Shown: piece after piece, positions 24,970 to 34,098 of the stretch
Position numbering within the stretch: position 1 is the stretch's first letter
Layout of the letters: each line of letters starts with the position of its first letter
Source of the DNA: Oscillospiraceae bacterium
GTDB lineage: Bacteria; Bacillota; Clostridia; Oscillospirales; CAG-272
Direction: 5' to 3'
Length of the DNA: 64,000 nucleotides
Assembly (NCBI GenBank): GCA_015064785.1
Contig: SVRM01000003.1
Coordinates: 1-64,000 of the forward strand
Translations under genes and position numbers: made by a program
The notes under the pieces: model-generated
Database searches by the model: none
What the model was told of the DNA's origin: nothing
The model's input: only the letters and a program-made list of their open reading frames with translations

Positions 24970-24997
24970 GGAACAAAACGAGGAGAGGAGTACATAA

Positions 24998-26569
24998 ATG
25001 AAACCGCAATACCGCAGATGTCTGTATGCAGCCATTGTGATTCTTCTCCTCTGTCTCTGTACATCATGCCATCAGACATCGCATTCATGCGCAGAAACCA
25101 CGTCTGCGGAAGCCGTAACCGCGGCGGATGACGGTACTGTCAAGCTCCAGTATCAGATTCATACCGCTGCCGGCGGACGGCTGGAGGGCTGGAAAACACA
25201 GACGGGACTTCCCGGAACTGACGCGCGCGTGCAGGTCACTGCCGTCCCGGACTTCGGATTTGTCTTTTCCGGATGGAGCGACGGCGTTACGGAACCGGTG
25301 CGCCGCGATAGATTCGGGGATACCGACAGGACAATCACCGCCAATTTCTCCTTTGACCGCCGGGAGCTTCCGATTGTCTCCATCACCACCGCCACAGGGC
25401 ACGACGTCACCTCAAAGGATACCTACGTCGGTGCCGCCGTTTCCATCTGCAATACCGGCGCCTCGGAATACGAAATGAGCGGGGTTTCCGCCGGAATCCG
25501 CGGTCGAGGCAATGCGACATGGACACACGAAAAGCTGTCCTACCGTATCCGTTTTGCAAAGAAGCAGCAGCCGCTCGGGCTTGGCAATGCACCCGACCGC
25601 ACCTGGGTTCTGATGGCGAATCACTGTGACCAGACGCTTCTGCGCAATGCACTCGCCATTGATCTGGCAAACCGTCTGGACGGCATCGTGTTCAACAGCT
25701 CCTGCAAACATGTGGAGCTGTATCTCAACGGCGAGTACCGCGGCGTTTATCTGCTGACCGAACAGATTCAGGTCGATGCAGCGCGTGTCGACATCGGTGC
25801 GGAGGAACCCGGCTACGATCCGATGGCAGAGGATGCGGGCTTCCTTGTGGAGCTGGACAGCTATTCCGAGCCGCCCTATGAATTCCGCGTCGGCGACAAA
25901 CGGTATCAGGTCAAAAGTGAGGTTCAGACAGACGAACAGTTCCGTTATATTCAGGATTACATTGCCGCAGCAGACAAAGCCGTGCAGGACGGTGATCGCG
26001 ATGCACTTGCGGCACTGGTGGAGCTGGATTCCTTCATCGACGGTTATCTATTGGAGGAATACTTCAAAAATATCGATGTCGGCTGGTCCTCGTTTTATAT
26101 GTACAAAAAGCCGGGCGGGAAACTGATTCTCGGTCCGTTCTGGGATTTTGACCTTGCGGCCGGCAACGATCACCGCCTGGACAACGGTTCTGCCGAAGGA
26201 CTGTACGCCGGCAGATACCGCCGCGGCTTTGACCAGTACCATCCGTGGTTCACCGCGCTGACAAGGCAGGCATGGTTCCGGAAAGCGGCAATTGCCCGCT
26301 GGGTGGAAATCCGTCCGCACATTGAGGCAAATCTTGCCTATCTTGACAGCATCACCGCATCCGCACCGCAGTCGTTTGCGCGAAACTTTGAGAAATGGGA
26401 CATCTTCGGACAGCGCATCAATCAGGAGCCGGAGCATATCATGGCTCTGGATTCATGGGAGGAACACACCGCAGCACTGCGCAAGTGGCTCCTCGCACGG
26501 GCTGCGTGGCTGGATGACTGCTTTGCATCCGACGCATCATTTGAAGAAGCCATCCGCCAGAGACGGTAA
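24998..26569 (+). CDS. CotH-family lipoprotein, paralogue 1
   Basis: A 523-residue exported protein. A signal peptide ends in a lipobox-like LCTSC (Cys25-27 area), followed by a repeat-type beta domain at about 48-112 (GRLEGWKTQ, VPDFGFVFSGWSDGV, TITANFSFDRR), similar to Listeria-Bacteroides/InlB B-like repeats. The CotH domain follows from about 125: GIRGRGNATWTHEKLSYRIR, LMANHCDQTLLRNALAIDL, GVYLLTEQIQVD and GPFWDFDLAAGND. CotH proteins are atypical kinases acting on spore coat proteins in Bacillus, but many exported CotH domains in Clostridia have other roles. Start ATG at 24998 follows GAGGAGAGGAG. A close paralogue follows in tandem. Confidence 0.88.
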   Translation: MKPQYRRCLYAAIVILLLCLCTSCHQTSHSCAETTSAEAVTAADDGTVKLQYQIHTAAGGRLEGWKTQTGLPGTDARVQVTAVPDFGFVFSGWSDGVTEPVRRDRFGDTDRTITANFSFDRRELPIVSITTATGHDVTSKDTYVGAAVSICNTGASEYEMSGVSAGIRGRGNATWTHEKLSYRIRFAKKQQPLGLGNAPDRTWVLMANHCDQTLLRNALAIDLANRLDGIVFNSSCKHVELYLNGEYRGVYLLTEQIQVDAARVDIGAEEPGYDPMAEDAGFLVELDSYSEPPYEFRVGDKRYQVKSEVQTDEQFRYIQDYIAAADKAVQDGDRDALAALVELDSFIDGYLLEEYFKNIDVGWSSFYMYKKPGGKLILGPFWDFDLAAGNDHRLDNGSAEGLYAGRYRRGFDQYHPWFTALTRQAWFRKAAIARWVEIRPHIEANLAYLDSITASAPQSFARNFEKWDIFGQRINQEPEHIMALDSWEEHTAALRKWLLARAAWLDDCFASDASFEEAIRQRR

Positions 26570-26614
26570 GCAATACCAATGTATCACATAACAAGAAAGA
26601 AGGAACAACCGATT

Positions 26615-28177
26615 ATGAAACTGGGACTGCGTATTCTGCGGCTGCTGTTTATCACGGCGCTGCTCTGTATCCTCTGCGCATGCTCCGCTGATACCCCGGT
26701 CGGTACGGAGCCTGCCCCAATACCGGAGGAAACCGCAATCACATACAAGGTCTGCCGTACCGGCGGCGGACGGCTCGAAGGCTGGACCTCCCAGCACGGT
26801 GCACCCGGCGCCCAGACAGCACAGCCGGTCACCGCGGTACCGAAATACGGCTATGTCTTTTCCGGCTGGAGCGACGGTGTACAGGAGGCAACCCGCACCG
26901 ATCTGTTTGGGACAGCCGACAAAACCGTCACCGCAAACTTTTCCTATGACCGCAAAAATCTGCCCATCATCTCCATCACGACGGAAACCGGCAAGGATGT
27001 CACCTCCAAGGATACCTACATCGGCGCAACTGTTTCTGTCTGCAATACAGGCAATGTCGACTGGGAGCTTTCCGGTGCGGCGGCAGAAATCAAGGGGCGC
27101 GGCAACGGTACCTGGACCTACAACAAAAAATCCTACCGTCTGCGCTTTGACCAGAAGCAGCAGCTGCTTGGCCTCGGCACGGCAGAAGACCGCACATGGA
27201 TTCTGATGGCAAACCACGCCGACCGTTCCATGCTCCGCAATTATCTTGCCATCGACCTCATCAACCGCATTCCGGATATGGAATTCAACAACTCCGCACG
27301 GCATGTGGAGGTGTATCTCAACGGTGCGTACCACGGCGTCTATATGCTTGCCGAGCAGATTCAGGTCGATGCGCACCGCGTTGACATCGGACAGAATACG
27401 CTTGCCGATCCCGAAGCGGAGGACGCCGGATTCCTTGTGGAAATGGATGAATACGCCAACGAGGAAACCAATTACTTCTACGTGGAAGGCAAATCCTATC
27501 TGGTCAAGAACGATATCCTCAACGACGCACAGTTTGACTACATCAGAAACTATATCTCCGACGTGGATGCCGCCATCCGTGCCGGGGACCGTGATACGCT
27601 GGAGACACTCGTCGATCTTGACTCGTTTGTCAACGGCTATATCGTTGAGGAGCTGTTCAAGAATCTGGATGCCGGTTGGTCATCGTTCTATATGCACAAG
27701 AAGCCCGGCGAGAAAATGGTCTTCGGTCCGTTCTGGGACTTCGACCTTGCTGCCGGCAACAACAGCAGTCTGGACAACGGCGGGCATGAGGGCATATACG
27801 TCGGACGGGAGCTTGGCTTCTCCCAGCGTCATGTCTGGTATACGCAGATCACCAACCATGAATGGTTCCGTACCCTTGCCATTGCGCGCTGGAACGAGCT
27901 TCTGCCGTATATCGACGAAACCATCGCCCACGCCAAATCCTTCCTTGACATGCCGACCGACGCCTTTGACCGCAATTATGAGGTGTGGCCGATGTCGGAA
28001 TACTTCTGGCACTTCACCGAGGAAATTTTCTCCTTCACCACATGGCACGAACATGTCGCCGATCTGTGCGACTGGCTTCAGGACCGCCGTGACTGGCTGT
28101 GCGATTATTTTGCGCAGGAGGACGCGCTCGTCTTTGAACCGTATGTTCCGCCCAGACGTCCGCACAGAGGACATTGA
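26615..28177 (+). CDS. CotH-family lipoprotein, paralogue 2
   Basis: A 520-residue paralogue of the upstream gene with the same plan: signal peptide and lipobox (LLCILCAC), beta-repeat domain (GRLEGWTSQH, YGYVFSGWSDGV, TVTANFSYDRK) and CotH domain (EIKGRGNGTWTYNKKSYRLR, LMANHADRSMLRNYLAIDL, GVYMLAEQIQVD, GPFWDFDLAAGNN). It ends in a basic, Pro/Arg-rich tail (PPRRPHRGH). Start ATG at 26615 was preferred to 26579 because AAGAAGGAACAACCGATT precedes it. The 45-base gap to the first copy holds no promoter, so the two form one operon. Terminator at 28193-28240. Confidence 0.88.
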   Translation: MKLGLRILRLLFITALLCILCACSADTPVGTEPAPIPEETAITYKVCRTGGGRLEGWTSQHGAPGAQTAQPVTAVPKYGYVFSGWSDGVQEATRTDLFGTADKTVTANFSYDRKNLPIISITTETGKDVTSKDTYIGATVSVCNTGNVDWELSGAAAEIKGRGNGTWTYNKKSYRLRFDQKQQLLGLGTAEDRTWILMANHADRSMLRNYLAIDLINRIPDMEFNNSARHVEVYLNGAYHGVYMLAEQIQVDAHRVDIGQNTLADPEAEDAGFLVEMDEYANEETNYFYVEGKSYLVKNDILNDAQFDYIRNYISDVDAAIRAGDRDTLETLVDLDSFVNGYIVEELFKNLDAGWSSFYMHKKPGEKMVFGPFWDFDLAAGNNSSLDNGGHEGIYVGRELGFSQRHVWYTQITNHEWFRTLAIARWNELLPYIDETIAHAKSFLDMPTDAFDRNYEVWPMSEYFWHFTEEIFSFTTWHEHVADLCDWLQDRRDWLCDYFAQEDALVFEPYVPPRRPHRGH

Positions 28178-28192
28178 TCGATCACAAACAGT

Positions 28193-28240
28193 AAACCACC
28201 CCGAGCTGCGATCTGTTGTATCGCATCGGGGTGGTTTTTG
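28193..28240 (+). terminator. Terminator of the CotH pair
   Basis: AAACCACCCCGA (28193-28204) pairs with TCGGGGTGGTTT (28226-28237), with inner GCGAT/ATCGC, and ends in a T-run. Confidence 0.9.
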
Positions 28241-28488
28241 AATCATTTGAGACGGTCTTTGCCGCAGTGCAGTCAGTTCCCGCACGACGTTCCGCAGACA
28301 CTGACCCAGACACCACGGAAACGGCAGTCTCCGTCCATTCGGGATACGGGTATCTCACATGCACCGCATCTGTCAGGCGTTCTCGGCGGAGCAGGACACA
28401 TCCGTCCTCTCCTACAGTATACCACAGAACAGCCGGGAAATCCACGAAAACCGTCCGACAAAGTTTGCATCCGAAGACAGTGTCCGCA
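28241..28488. other. Intergenic region without a supported gene
   Basis: A minus-strand frame (28182-28445, 87 codons) crosses this stretch but runs through the CotH terminator and matches nothing known. No promoter, repeat or RNA structure stands out. Confidence 0.4.
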
Positions 28489-29475
28489 TCACTTTGCCGC
28501 AGTCAGCGCCTCATAACGCGCTTTTGCCGCGCCGAGTGTTTCTGTACCCATCTGCTGGCGTTCGGCATAATTGGGCATCATCGGACGCCAGACGGTCTGC
28601 ATAAAGCCTGCCAGACGGTCACCGCCGATGCGCGGAAGCGTATAATCGATCATACGCTCAAAATTACCCTTCCACGACCAGACACTGCCGGCAGGAATCT
28701 GCTCATAGCCGCCCTGCTCCAGCGCATCAAAGCCGCGCAGATAAACTTCATCCTCTGCTTCAAAGCCGCCGTAATACCAGTTGGACTGGAGCACGTCACG
28801 GGACATATTGCGCAGGAACTCTTCTTCATGATGCCAGATATAGTCCGACCAGATCCACGGTCTTGCGCCGCAGCGCATCGTCGTTCTGACAAGGAAGTTC
28901 AGATCGTGCCACCACTGCTCTGCCTGGCGGATGATGACGAGATTATAAAGGCTCTGATGGCCGTAGGTTTCCTCATCCATACCGAGATGGAACAGTCTGG
29001 GATGACCGAACACCTCGCAGACCTCGGTAATCACATCCTCACAGAAGCGGTAATACGGCGTGGTCGACACCATGCGTCCGTACTCACCCATCCATTCGTC
29101 GTGGCAGGCAGAGAAATTCAGCTTCGGAATCGCTTCAATGCCGAGCATCTTCAGATTGAAGATTTCCTCCTGTAAAATGTCCTTCGACCACGCACCCTTG
29201 CACGCAATCTCCGGATGGCTTTCATATTGCAGCCCCTCTCCGATGTCGAGAACGATCATATTGCAGCCAGCCGCCGCCAGATCCTTCGTCGTCTTGTGCC
29301 ACAGATCGAGATCGAACCGCAGATGATCCTCGGCACAGACCTGCGTCAGGTTCTGCGGAATACCGGGAACACCGCGCTTGTCTCTGACCGGGTCCGCCCA
29401 CATATTATATCCGAGATGCGCCAGGAATGCCCAGTTGAATTTCGGATTTTCAAGAAAAACACTGTCGTTGTACAT
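28489..29475 (-). CDS. GH20-like TIM-barrel protein
   Basis: A 328-residue TIM-barrel protein resembling hexosaminidase-type (GH20-like) domains. The block RLFHLGMDEETYGH matches the GH20 acid/base signature H-x-G-x-D-E, and IVLDIGEGLQY, IPKLNFSACHDEWM and ARPWIWSDYIWHH carry acidic and aromatic residues expected in the barrel. It has no signal peptide and no N-terminal GH20b domain, so the assignment to a true hexosaminidase is uncertain. Start ATG at 29475 follows AGAGGAGAGTGGA. It lies just downstream of the DUF4886 gene (19-base gap) and probably shares its promoter. Confidence 0.7.
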   Translation of the reverse strand: MYNDSVFLENPKFNWAFLAHLGYNMWADPVRDKRGVPGIPQNLTQVCAEDHLRFDLDLWHKTTKDLAAAGCNMIVLDIGEGLQYESHPEIACKGAWSKDILQEEIFNLKMLGIEAIPKLNFSACHDEWMGEYGRMVSTTPYYRFCEDVITEVCEVFGHPRLFHLGMDEETYGHQSLYNLVIIRQAEQWWHDLNFLVRTTMRCGARPWIWSDYIWHHEEEFLRNMSRDVLQSNWYYGGFEAEDEVYLRGFDALEQGGYEQIPAGSVWSWKGNFERMIDYTLPRIGGDRLAGFMQTVWRPMMPNYAERQQMGTETLGAAKARYEALTAAK

Positions 29476-29494
29476 TCCACTCTCCTCTGTCCGA

Positions 29495-30259
29495 TCAATC
29501 GCCGTAGTAAGCGCCGCCGATTTTTTGCAGCTTGACAAGCAGTTCGGTATTCACAACCTCGCCCTCCTGCGTATCATCGGGCATAAAGTTGTTGCCGACG
29601 GGTGTTCTGCCCAGCAGCGTCTTGAACCAGACACATGCCAGAAGGTAGCGTCCGTAAACAAGATGCATATGGAATCCGTCGCGGTACAGAGACTGCCCGC
29701 CTTTGGCAGGATCAAATTCCGGCAGCTGCTTTGCCGCGTGAATCGCCTCACCGGACGGAATGATTGTCAGATCGTTTTCCTTTGCCTTTTCACGGCAGGT
29801 CTTCTTCACGCGCTCGAACATGACATCGGGATCACAGCCGTATTCCGGGAAAGCATAATGTGTCGAACCGATTTCATATTCCCATGTTTCCTGGAAATAG
29901 AGCTTTGCGTTCGGACACAGCGCACGGATTGCGGTCAGAAGGTTGGGCAGGTACGGCTCAAAGGTCTCGGGCTTGCCCGCATTCTGGGAAACCTGCTGAA
30001 TGGTGATGATATCCCATTCGTCCTCCATGAGTCCCTGCGTCAGCGTGTATTCGTTTGCCGCCCAGACACCGTCCTTTTCCAGTGCGTAGTTCTTTTCATC
30101 GTTCTTGAAATAGTTCCAGTGCTGTTCCAGAGAGCAGCCGCCGATCTCCAGATTCCGGGTCATAATATCGACACCCGCCGCCTTTGCAAACCGGGTCAGA
30201 TAGCGATGTGCATCCTGAGAGAAGCTGTTGCCGATGGATAAAATTTTCAACATAGTCAT
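29495..30259 (-). CDS. DUF4886 SGNH-fold hydrolase
   Basis: A 254-residue protein of the DUF4886 family, an SGNH-like fold. It opens with KILSIGNSFSQDAHRYL (block I with the nucleophilic Ser), has DIITIQQVSQNAG and YFQETWEY in the core, and ends with LYRDGFHMHLVYGRYL, the D-x-x-H block. Such proteins sit beside glycosidases and may deacylate sugars; here a GH20-like gene follows. No signal peptide. The start ATG at 30259 follows GGAAAGGAACTT. Promoter at 30293-30321. Confidence 0.85.
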   Translation of the reverse strand: MTMLKILSIGNSFSQDAHRYLTRFAKAAGVDIMTRNLEIGGCSLEQHWNYFKNDEKNYALEKDGVWAANEYTLTQGLMEDEWDIITIQQVSQNAGKPETFEPYLPNLLTAIRALCPNAKLYFQETWEYEIGSTHYAFPEYGCDPDVMFERVKKTCREKAKENDLTIIPSGEAIHAAKQLPEFDPAKGGQSLYRDGFHMHLVYGRYLLACVWFKTLLGRTPVGNNFMPDDTQEGEVVNTELLVKLQKIGGAYYGD

Positions 30260-30292
30260 AAGTTCCTTTCCGTAATATTCGGTATTGATTTA

Positions 30293-30321
30293 AGTATATC
30301 ACACTTTCCCCGAAGTTGCAA
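30293..30321 (-). promoter_or_regulatory. Promoter of the DUF4886/GH20-like operon
   Basis: TTGCAA (30316-30321) and TATACT (30293-30298), 17 bp apart on the minus strand. Confidence 0.6.
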
Positions 30322-30358
30322 TAGCATTGTAAAAATTTCAGATACAGGAAATTTCCTC

Positions 30359-30387
30359 TTGACAAATACCCCCGGGGGGTATATAAT
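30359..30387 (+). promoter_or_regulatory. csoR-copA promoter with CsoR operator
   Basis: TTGACA (30359-30364) and TATAAT (30382-30387) are 17 bp apart, and the spacer is occupied by the palindrome ATACCCCCGGGGGGTAT (30366-30382). G/C-tract palindromes flanked by TA are the known type of CsoR-family operators. Apo-CsoR bound there would block RNA polymerase, and Cu(I) would release it. Confidence 0.88.
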
Positions 30388-30438
30388 AGTAACAGGCGGT
30401 ACGATACCGCCGAAATCTGCAAAACAGGAGATTCACCC

Positions 30439-30735
30439 ATGTCCGACACCTGCTGTCAAAAGAAAAAACATCGATCCGAGGAAGAAATCCGTGCGCTCTG
30501 CAACCGACTGAGCCGCATGGAAGGTCAGATCCGCGGCATCCGCACAATGGTTGAGGAGGATACCTACTGCACCGACATTCTGACCCAGGCCGCGGCAGTC
30601 TCTGCGGCGCTGAACGCCTTCAAGTCCGAGCTGCTCTCAAACCACATCCGCACCTGTGTCGCAGACGATCTGCGCGAAGGAAAAGACGAGGTTGTGGATG
30701 AGCTTCTCGATACGCTGAAAAAACTGATGAAATAA
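30439..30735 (+). CDS. csoR: Copper-sensing repressor CsoR
   Basis: A 98-residue all-helical repressor of the CsoR/RcnR family. The copper ligands are Cys44, His69 and Cys73 (DTYCTDIL and NHIRTC), with the same 25- and 4-residue spacing as in Mycobacterium CsoR, which marks it as a Cu(I) sensor. The DNA-contacting helix is [18 protein letters not shown]. It has two extra cysteines near the N-terminus (DTCCQKKKH). Start ATG at 30439 follows AACAGGAGATTCACCC. It lies 16 bases before copA and has its operator in its own promoter. Confidence 0.95.
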   Translation: MSDTCCQKKKHRSEEEIRALCNRLSRMEGQIRGIRTMVEEDTYCTDILTQAAAVSAALNAFKSELLSNHIRTCVADDLREGKDEVVDELLDTLKKLMK

Positions 30736-30751
30736 ACGTGAGGAATACCAG

Positions 30752-33319
30752 ATGAAACAATATAACGTTACCGGCATGAGCTGTGCGGCATGTGTCGCCC
30801 GCGTGGAAAAAGCCGTCAATGCGGTACCGGGAGTCGAGCAGTGTGCCGTCAGCCTTCTGACCAATTCCATGGGCGTGGAAGGATCGGCATCCCCCGAGGA
30901 CATCATTGCCGCGGTCACAGCTGCAGGCTACGGTGCATCCACAAAGGACAACACCGCGTCTGCCGCCTCCGCTCCAACCGGAGCAGATGCACTTACCGAC
31001 CGCGAAACGCCGCTGCTGAAAAAACGGCTGATCGCATCTGTGATCGTTCTACTCCTTCTGATGTACGTCTCCATGGGACATATGATGTGGAGCTTTCCGC
31101 TGCCCGCCGCCCTTGCGGACAATCCCGTCGCGCTCGGGCTGACACAGCTGCTTCTGTCGGCTGTTATCATGGTCATTAACCAGAAATTTTTTGTCGGCGG
31201 TGCCAAAAGCCTGTGGATGCGCGCCCCGAATATGGACGCACTCGTTGCGCTTGGCTCTTCGGCCGCGTTTGTCTACAGCACCTATGCGCTGTACGCCATG
31301 TCCGCCTGTGTGCAGACCGGCGATATGACCGGCGCACACGGATACCTGCACAATCTGTACTTTGAATCGGCGGCCATGATTCTGACACTGATCACCGTCG
31401 GCAAAATGCTGGAAGCCCGTGCCAAAGGAAAAACGACCGATGCACTGAAAGGTCTGATGCGCCTGACGCCGAAAACCGCCCGCGTGATCCGAAACGGTAA
31501 GGAAACCGAGGTGGACATCGCGCAGGTACACAAGGGCGATGTCTTTGTAGTCCGTCCGGGCGAGGCAATTCCGGTTGACGGCATTGTTTCAGACGGTATG
31601 AGTGCCGTCAATGAAGCAGCGCTGACCGGTGAGAGCATTCCTGTCGATAAGGCGGTCGGTGACAGCGTATCTGCGGCGACCCTGAACACCTTCGGCGTTC
31701 TGCGCTGTGAAGCGACACGGGTAGGAGAGGACACCACACTGTCACAGATCATCCGGATGGTCTCGGATGCGGCGGCGACCAAGGCACCGATTGCCAAAAT
31801 TGCCGATCGGGTCGCCGGTATTTTCGTTCCGGCTGTCATGCTCATTGCCCTTCTGACCGCCGGCATCTGGATGCTCTGCGGTGAGAGCTTCGGCTTTGCA
31901 CTGGCACGCGGCATTTCCGTGCTGGTCATCAGCTGTCCGTGTGCACTCGGTCTGGCAACGCCTGTTGCGATCATGGTCGGAAGCGGTGTCGGTGCCAAAA
32001 ACGGCATTCTGTTCAAGACCGCCGCATCGCTGGAAAGTGCCGGACGTGTGACTATCGTCGCACTTGACAAAACAGGCACCATCACATGCGGCGAGCCGTC
32101 GGTGACCGATCTTCTGCCCGCAGACGGTATTTCCGCGGAAATGCTCCTTTCCTGTGCAGCATCGCTTGAGAAAAACAGCGAGCATCCGCTTGCCCGTGCT
32201 ATCCGCCGTCAGGCAGAGGAGGAAGACATTCCCGCCGACAATGTCACCGATTTTGAAATCCTGCCCGGAAACGGTCTGCGTGCCAAGTGCGGTGATGCTC
32301 TGCTGTGCGGCGGCAGTCTGCGGTATATCGCATCGGTTCTGTCCACGCCCATCTCCGCGTCCGTCCATTCCGCCGCACAAACCCTCGCAGAACAGGGAAA
32401 GACACCGCTGTTCTTTGCCAAAAACGGCAGGCTGCTCGGCATCATCGCCGCTGCTGATACCGTCAAGGAGGACAGCCCCGAGGCCATCCGCCAGCTGCGG
32501 GAAATGGGCATCCGCGTCGTCATGCTGACCGGTGACAATGCTGCAACCGCGGCTGCAGTCGGTTCTGCCGCCGGTGTTGATGAAGTCATCGCAGGCGTTC
32601 TGCCGGACGGCAAAGAGGAGGTCATCCGCCGTCTGCGGGAAACAGGTCACGTTGCCATGGTCGGCGACGGTATCAATGATGCCCCTGCGCTGACCCGTGC
32701 GGATCTCGGCATAGCCATCGGAGCCGGTGCCGATGTCGCGGTCGATTCGGCCGATATGGTCCTCATGAAGAGCCGCCTCTCCGATGTTCCTGCCGCCATC
32801 CGTCTCGGACGCGCGGTTTTGCAGAATATCCGCGAGAACCTGTTCTGGGCATTCGGCTATAACATCATCGGCATTCCGCTGGCGGCAGGTCTGTTCATCC
32901 CGCTTGGCGGATGGGAAATGAACCCGATGTTCGGTGCCGCGGCAATGAGCATCTCCAGCTTCCTCGTCGTTTCCAACGCGCTCAGACTCAACCTGTTTGA
33001 TATCCGCCGGCACAAACCCGCCAAAAATACCGTCCCCGATGCGTCCCCCACACCAAAAATCACCGATCAGTCACCAATCACAATCAATACAAATACGGAG
33101 GAAACCACAATGACAAAAACCATGAAAATCGAAGGCATGATGTGCCCGCACTGCGAAGCACACACAAAAAAGGCGCTGGAAGCACTGGCGGGCGTTGCAG
33201 AAGCGACTGCCGACTTCAAGGCTGGCACCGCTGTGGTCACGCTGACAGCGGAGGTCGCCGACGAGGTGCTGAAGACCGCGGTCGAGGATGCCGGCTATAC
33301 CGTTCTCGGAATTGAATGA
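30752..33319 (+). CDS. copA: Cu(I)-exporting P1B-type ATPase with C-terminal CopZ-like domain
   Basis: Pumps Cu(I) out of the cytosol. The 855-residue protein starts with a heavy-metal-associated domain ([11 protein letters not shown], Cys11 and Cys14), then eight membrane segments with the transport motif Cys395-Pro-Cys397 ([11 protein letters not shown]), the phosphorylated Asp439 (DKTGTIT), the HP motif (SEHPLARAI) and the hinge [20 protein letters not shown]. Most CopA proteins end soon after the last membrane pair; here a Thr/Asn-rich linker (about 765-786) leads to a second metal-binding domain (Cys798 and Cys801, MMCPHCEAH). That domain has its own ribosome binding site in frame. Start ATG at 30752 follows TGAGGAATACCAG. 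Confidence 0.96.
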   Translation: MKQYNVTGMSCAACVARVEKAVNAVPGVEQCAVSLLTNSMGVEGSASPEDIIAAVTAAGYGASTKDNTASAASAPTGADALTDRETPLLKKRLIASVIVLLLLMYVSMGHMMWSFPLPAALADNPVALGLTQLLLSAVIMVINQKFFVGGAKSLWMRAPNMDALVALGSSAAFVYSTYALYAMSACVQTGDMTGAHGYLHNLYFESAAMILTLITVGKMLEARAKGKTTDALKGLMRLTPKTARVIRNGKETEVDIAQVHKGDVFVVRPGEAIPVDGIVSDGMSAVNEAALTGESIPVDKAVGDSVSAATLNTFGVLRCEATRVGEDTTLSQIIRMVSDAAATKAPIAKIADRVAGIFVPAVMLIALLTAGIWMLCGESFGFALARGISVLVISCPCALGLATPVAIMVGSGVGAKNGILFKTAASLESAGRVTIVALDKTGTITCGEPSVTDLLPADGISAEMLLSCAASLEKNSEHPLARAIRRQAEEEDIPADNVTDFEILPGNGLRAKCGDALLCGGSLRYIASVLSTPISASVHSAAQTLAEQGKTPLFFAKNGRLLGIIAAADTVKEDSPEAIRQLREMGIRVVMLTGDNAATAAAVGSAAGVDEVIAGVLPDGKEEVIRRLRETGHVAMVGDGINDAPALTRADLGIAIGAGADVAVDSADMVLMKSRLSDVPAAIRLGRAVLQNIRENLFWAFGYNIIGIPLAAGLFIPLGGWEMNPMFGAAAMSISSFLVVSNALRLNLFDIRRHKPAKNTVPDASPTPKITDQSPITINTNTEETTMTKTMKIEGMMCPHCEAHTKKALEALAGVAEATADFKAGTAVVTLTAEVADEVLKTAVEDAGYTVLGIE
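33110..33319 (+). CDS. Possible internal CopZ-like copper chaperone, in frame within copA
   Basis: An ATG at 33110, in the copA frame (codon 787), is preceded by GGAGG (33097-33101) with an eight-base spacer, as good as any ribosome binding site in the window. Translation from it would give a 69-residue protein consisting of a single CopZ-type domain ([20 protein letters not shown]; Cys12 and Cys15). The preceding linker in the long protein reads like a translated intergenic region. The cell could thus make both a CopA-CopZ fusion and free CopZ. Whether the internal site is used is inference. Confidence 0.5.
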   Translation: MTKTMKIEGMMCPHCEAHTKKALEALAGVAEATADFKAGTAVVTLTAEVADEVLKTAVEDAGYTVLGIE

Positions 33320-33329
33320 GGACCTGCCC

Positions 33330-34073
33330 ATGACAGAAAAGAAAACGTACCGTCTGACCGCTGTATCTCCCGATACGTTTGCCGATGCCTGTGCCGAAGT
33401 GCTTTTCCGCACCGTCTGCGACAAACCCGATGCGGTCATCGGTCTGTCCACAGGACGCACCACCGGCGACATCCATCGCAGATTCGCTGCACTGGTGCAC
33501 GAACACGGCATTGATGTTTCCCGCCTCACGATCTTCGGTCTGGACGAGGTCACCGGTGTCAGCCGCGATTACTTCGGCAGCTGTATCTGGATGTTGGAGC
33601 ATGAATGTGTCAACGATCTCGGCATTCCGGCGGAGAATTTTCTGATGCTGCCGCTGACCTCGGATGACTGGGAACGAGACTGTGCAGCCTTCCGTGCCGA
33701 GCTTGCACGCCGCGGCGGCATCACGCTGCTTGAGCTTGGACTGGGTGAAAACGGACACATCGGCTTCAACCAGCCCGGAACCCCGTTTACCCAGCGCGCT
33801 TTCCATGGCTCCATGCACGATTATCTGGAGGCACGCATCCGCCGCGAGACAGGCACCCCCGATGATGTTCCGCTCGGCGGCGTGACGCTCGGCATCGCCG
33901 ATGTCATGGATGCAAAGACCATTATGCTCTGTGCCAACGGCGCACACAAAAAGCAGGTACTGACCGATGCGCTGTACGGTCCCATCTCCACCGATCTTCC
34001 GGCGACGGTATTGCAGTCCCATCCTAACCTGCTCATTTTCTGCGACACCGATGCCGCACCCGATTCCATCTGA
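33330..34073 (+). CDS. Glucosamine-6-phosphate deaminase-like protein
   Basis: A 247-residue member of the NagB/6-phosphogluconolactonase family. NagB hallmarks are GLSTGRTTGDIH (phosphate loop), TIFGLDEVTGVSRDYFGS (catalytic Asp and lid), LLELGLGENGHIGFNQPGT (base Asp/His block; the usual G-x-G-x-D-G reads GLGENGH) and LGIADVMDAKTIMLCANGAHK. It likely converts glucosamine-6-phosphate, or a related aminosugar phosphate, to a ketose phosphate plus ammonia. Start ATG at 33330 follows TGAGGACCTGCCC, ten bases after the copA stop codon. It is followed at 25 bases by a GH9 glycosidase, suggesting a shared role in aminosugar use. Confidence 0.87.
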   Translation: MTEKKTYRLTAVSPDTFADACAEVLFRTVCDKPDAVIGLSTGRTTGDIHRRFAALVHEHGIDVSRLTIFGLDEVTGVSRDYFGSCIWMLEHECVNDLGIPAENFLMLPLTSDDWERDCAAFRAELARRGGITLLELGLGENGHIGFNQPGTPFTQRAFHGSMHDYLEARIRRETGTPDDVPLGGVTLGIADVMDAKTIMLCANGAHKKQVLTDALYGPISTDLPATVLQSHPNLLIFCDTDAAPDSI

Positions 34074-34098
34074 TTTCCGGATGAAAGGAGAACACGCC

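Noticed and set aside
28182-28445. 87-codon minus-strand frame after the CotH pair
   Set aside because: It runs through the CotH terminator hairpin and has no homology that I recognise.
31742-33013. 423-codon minus-strand frame opposite copA
   Set aside because: Antisense shadow of the ATPase; no start signal or domain.
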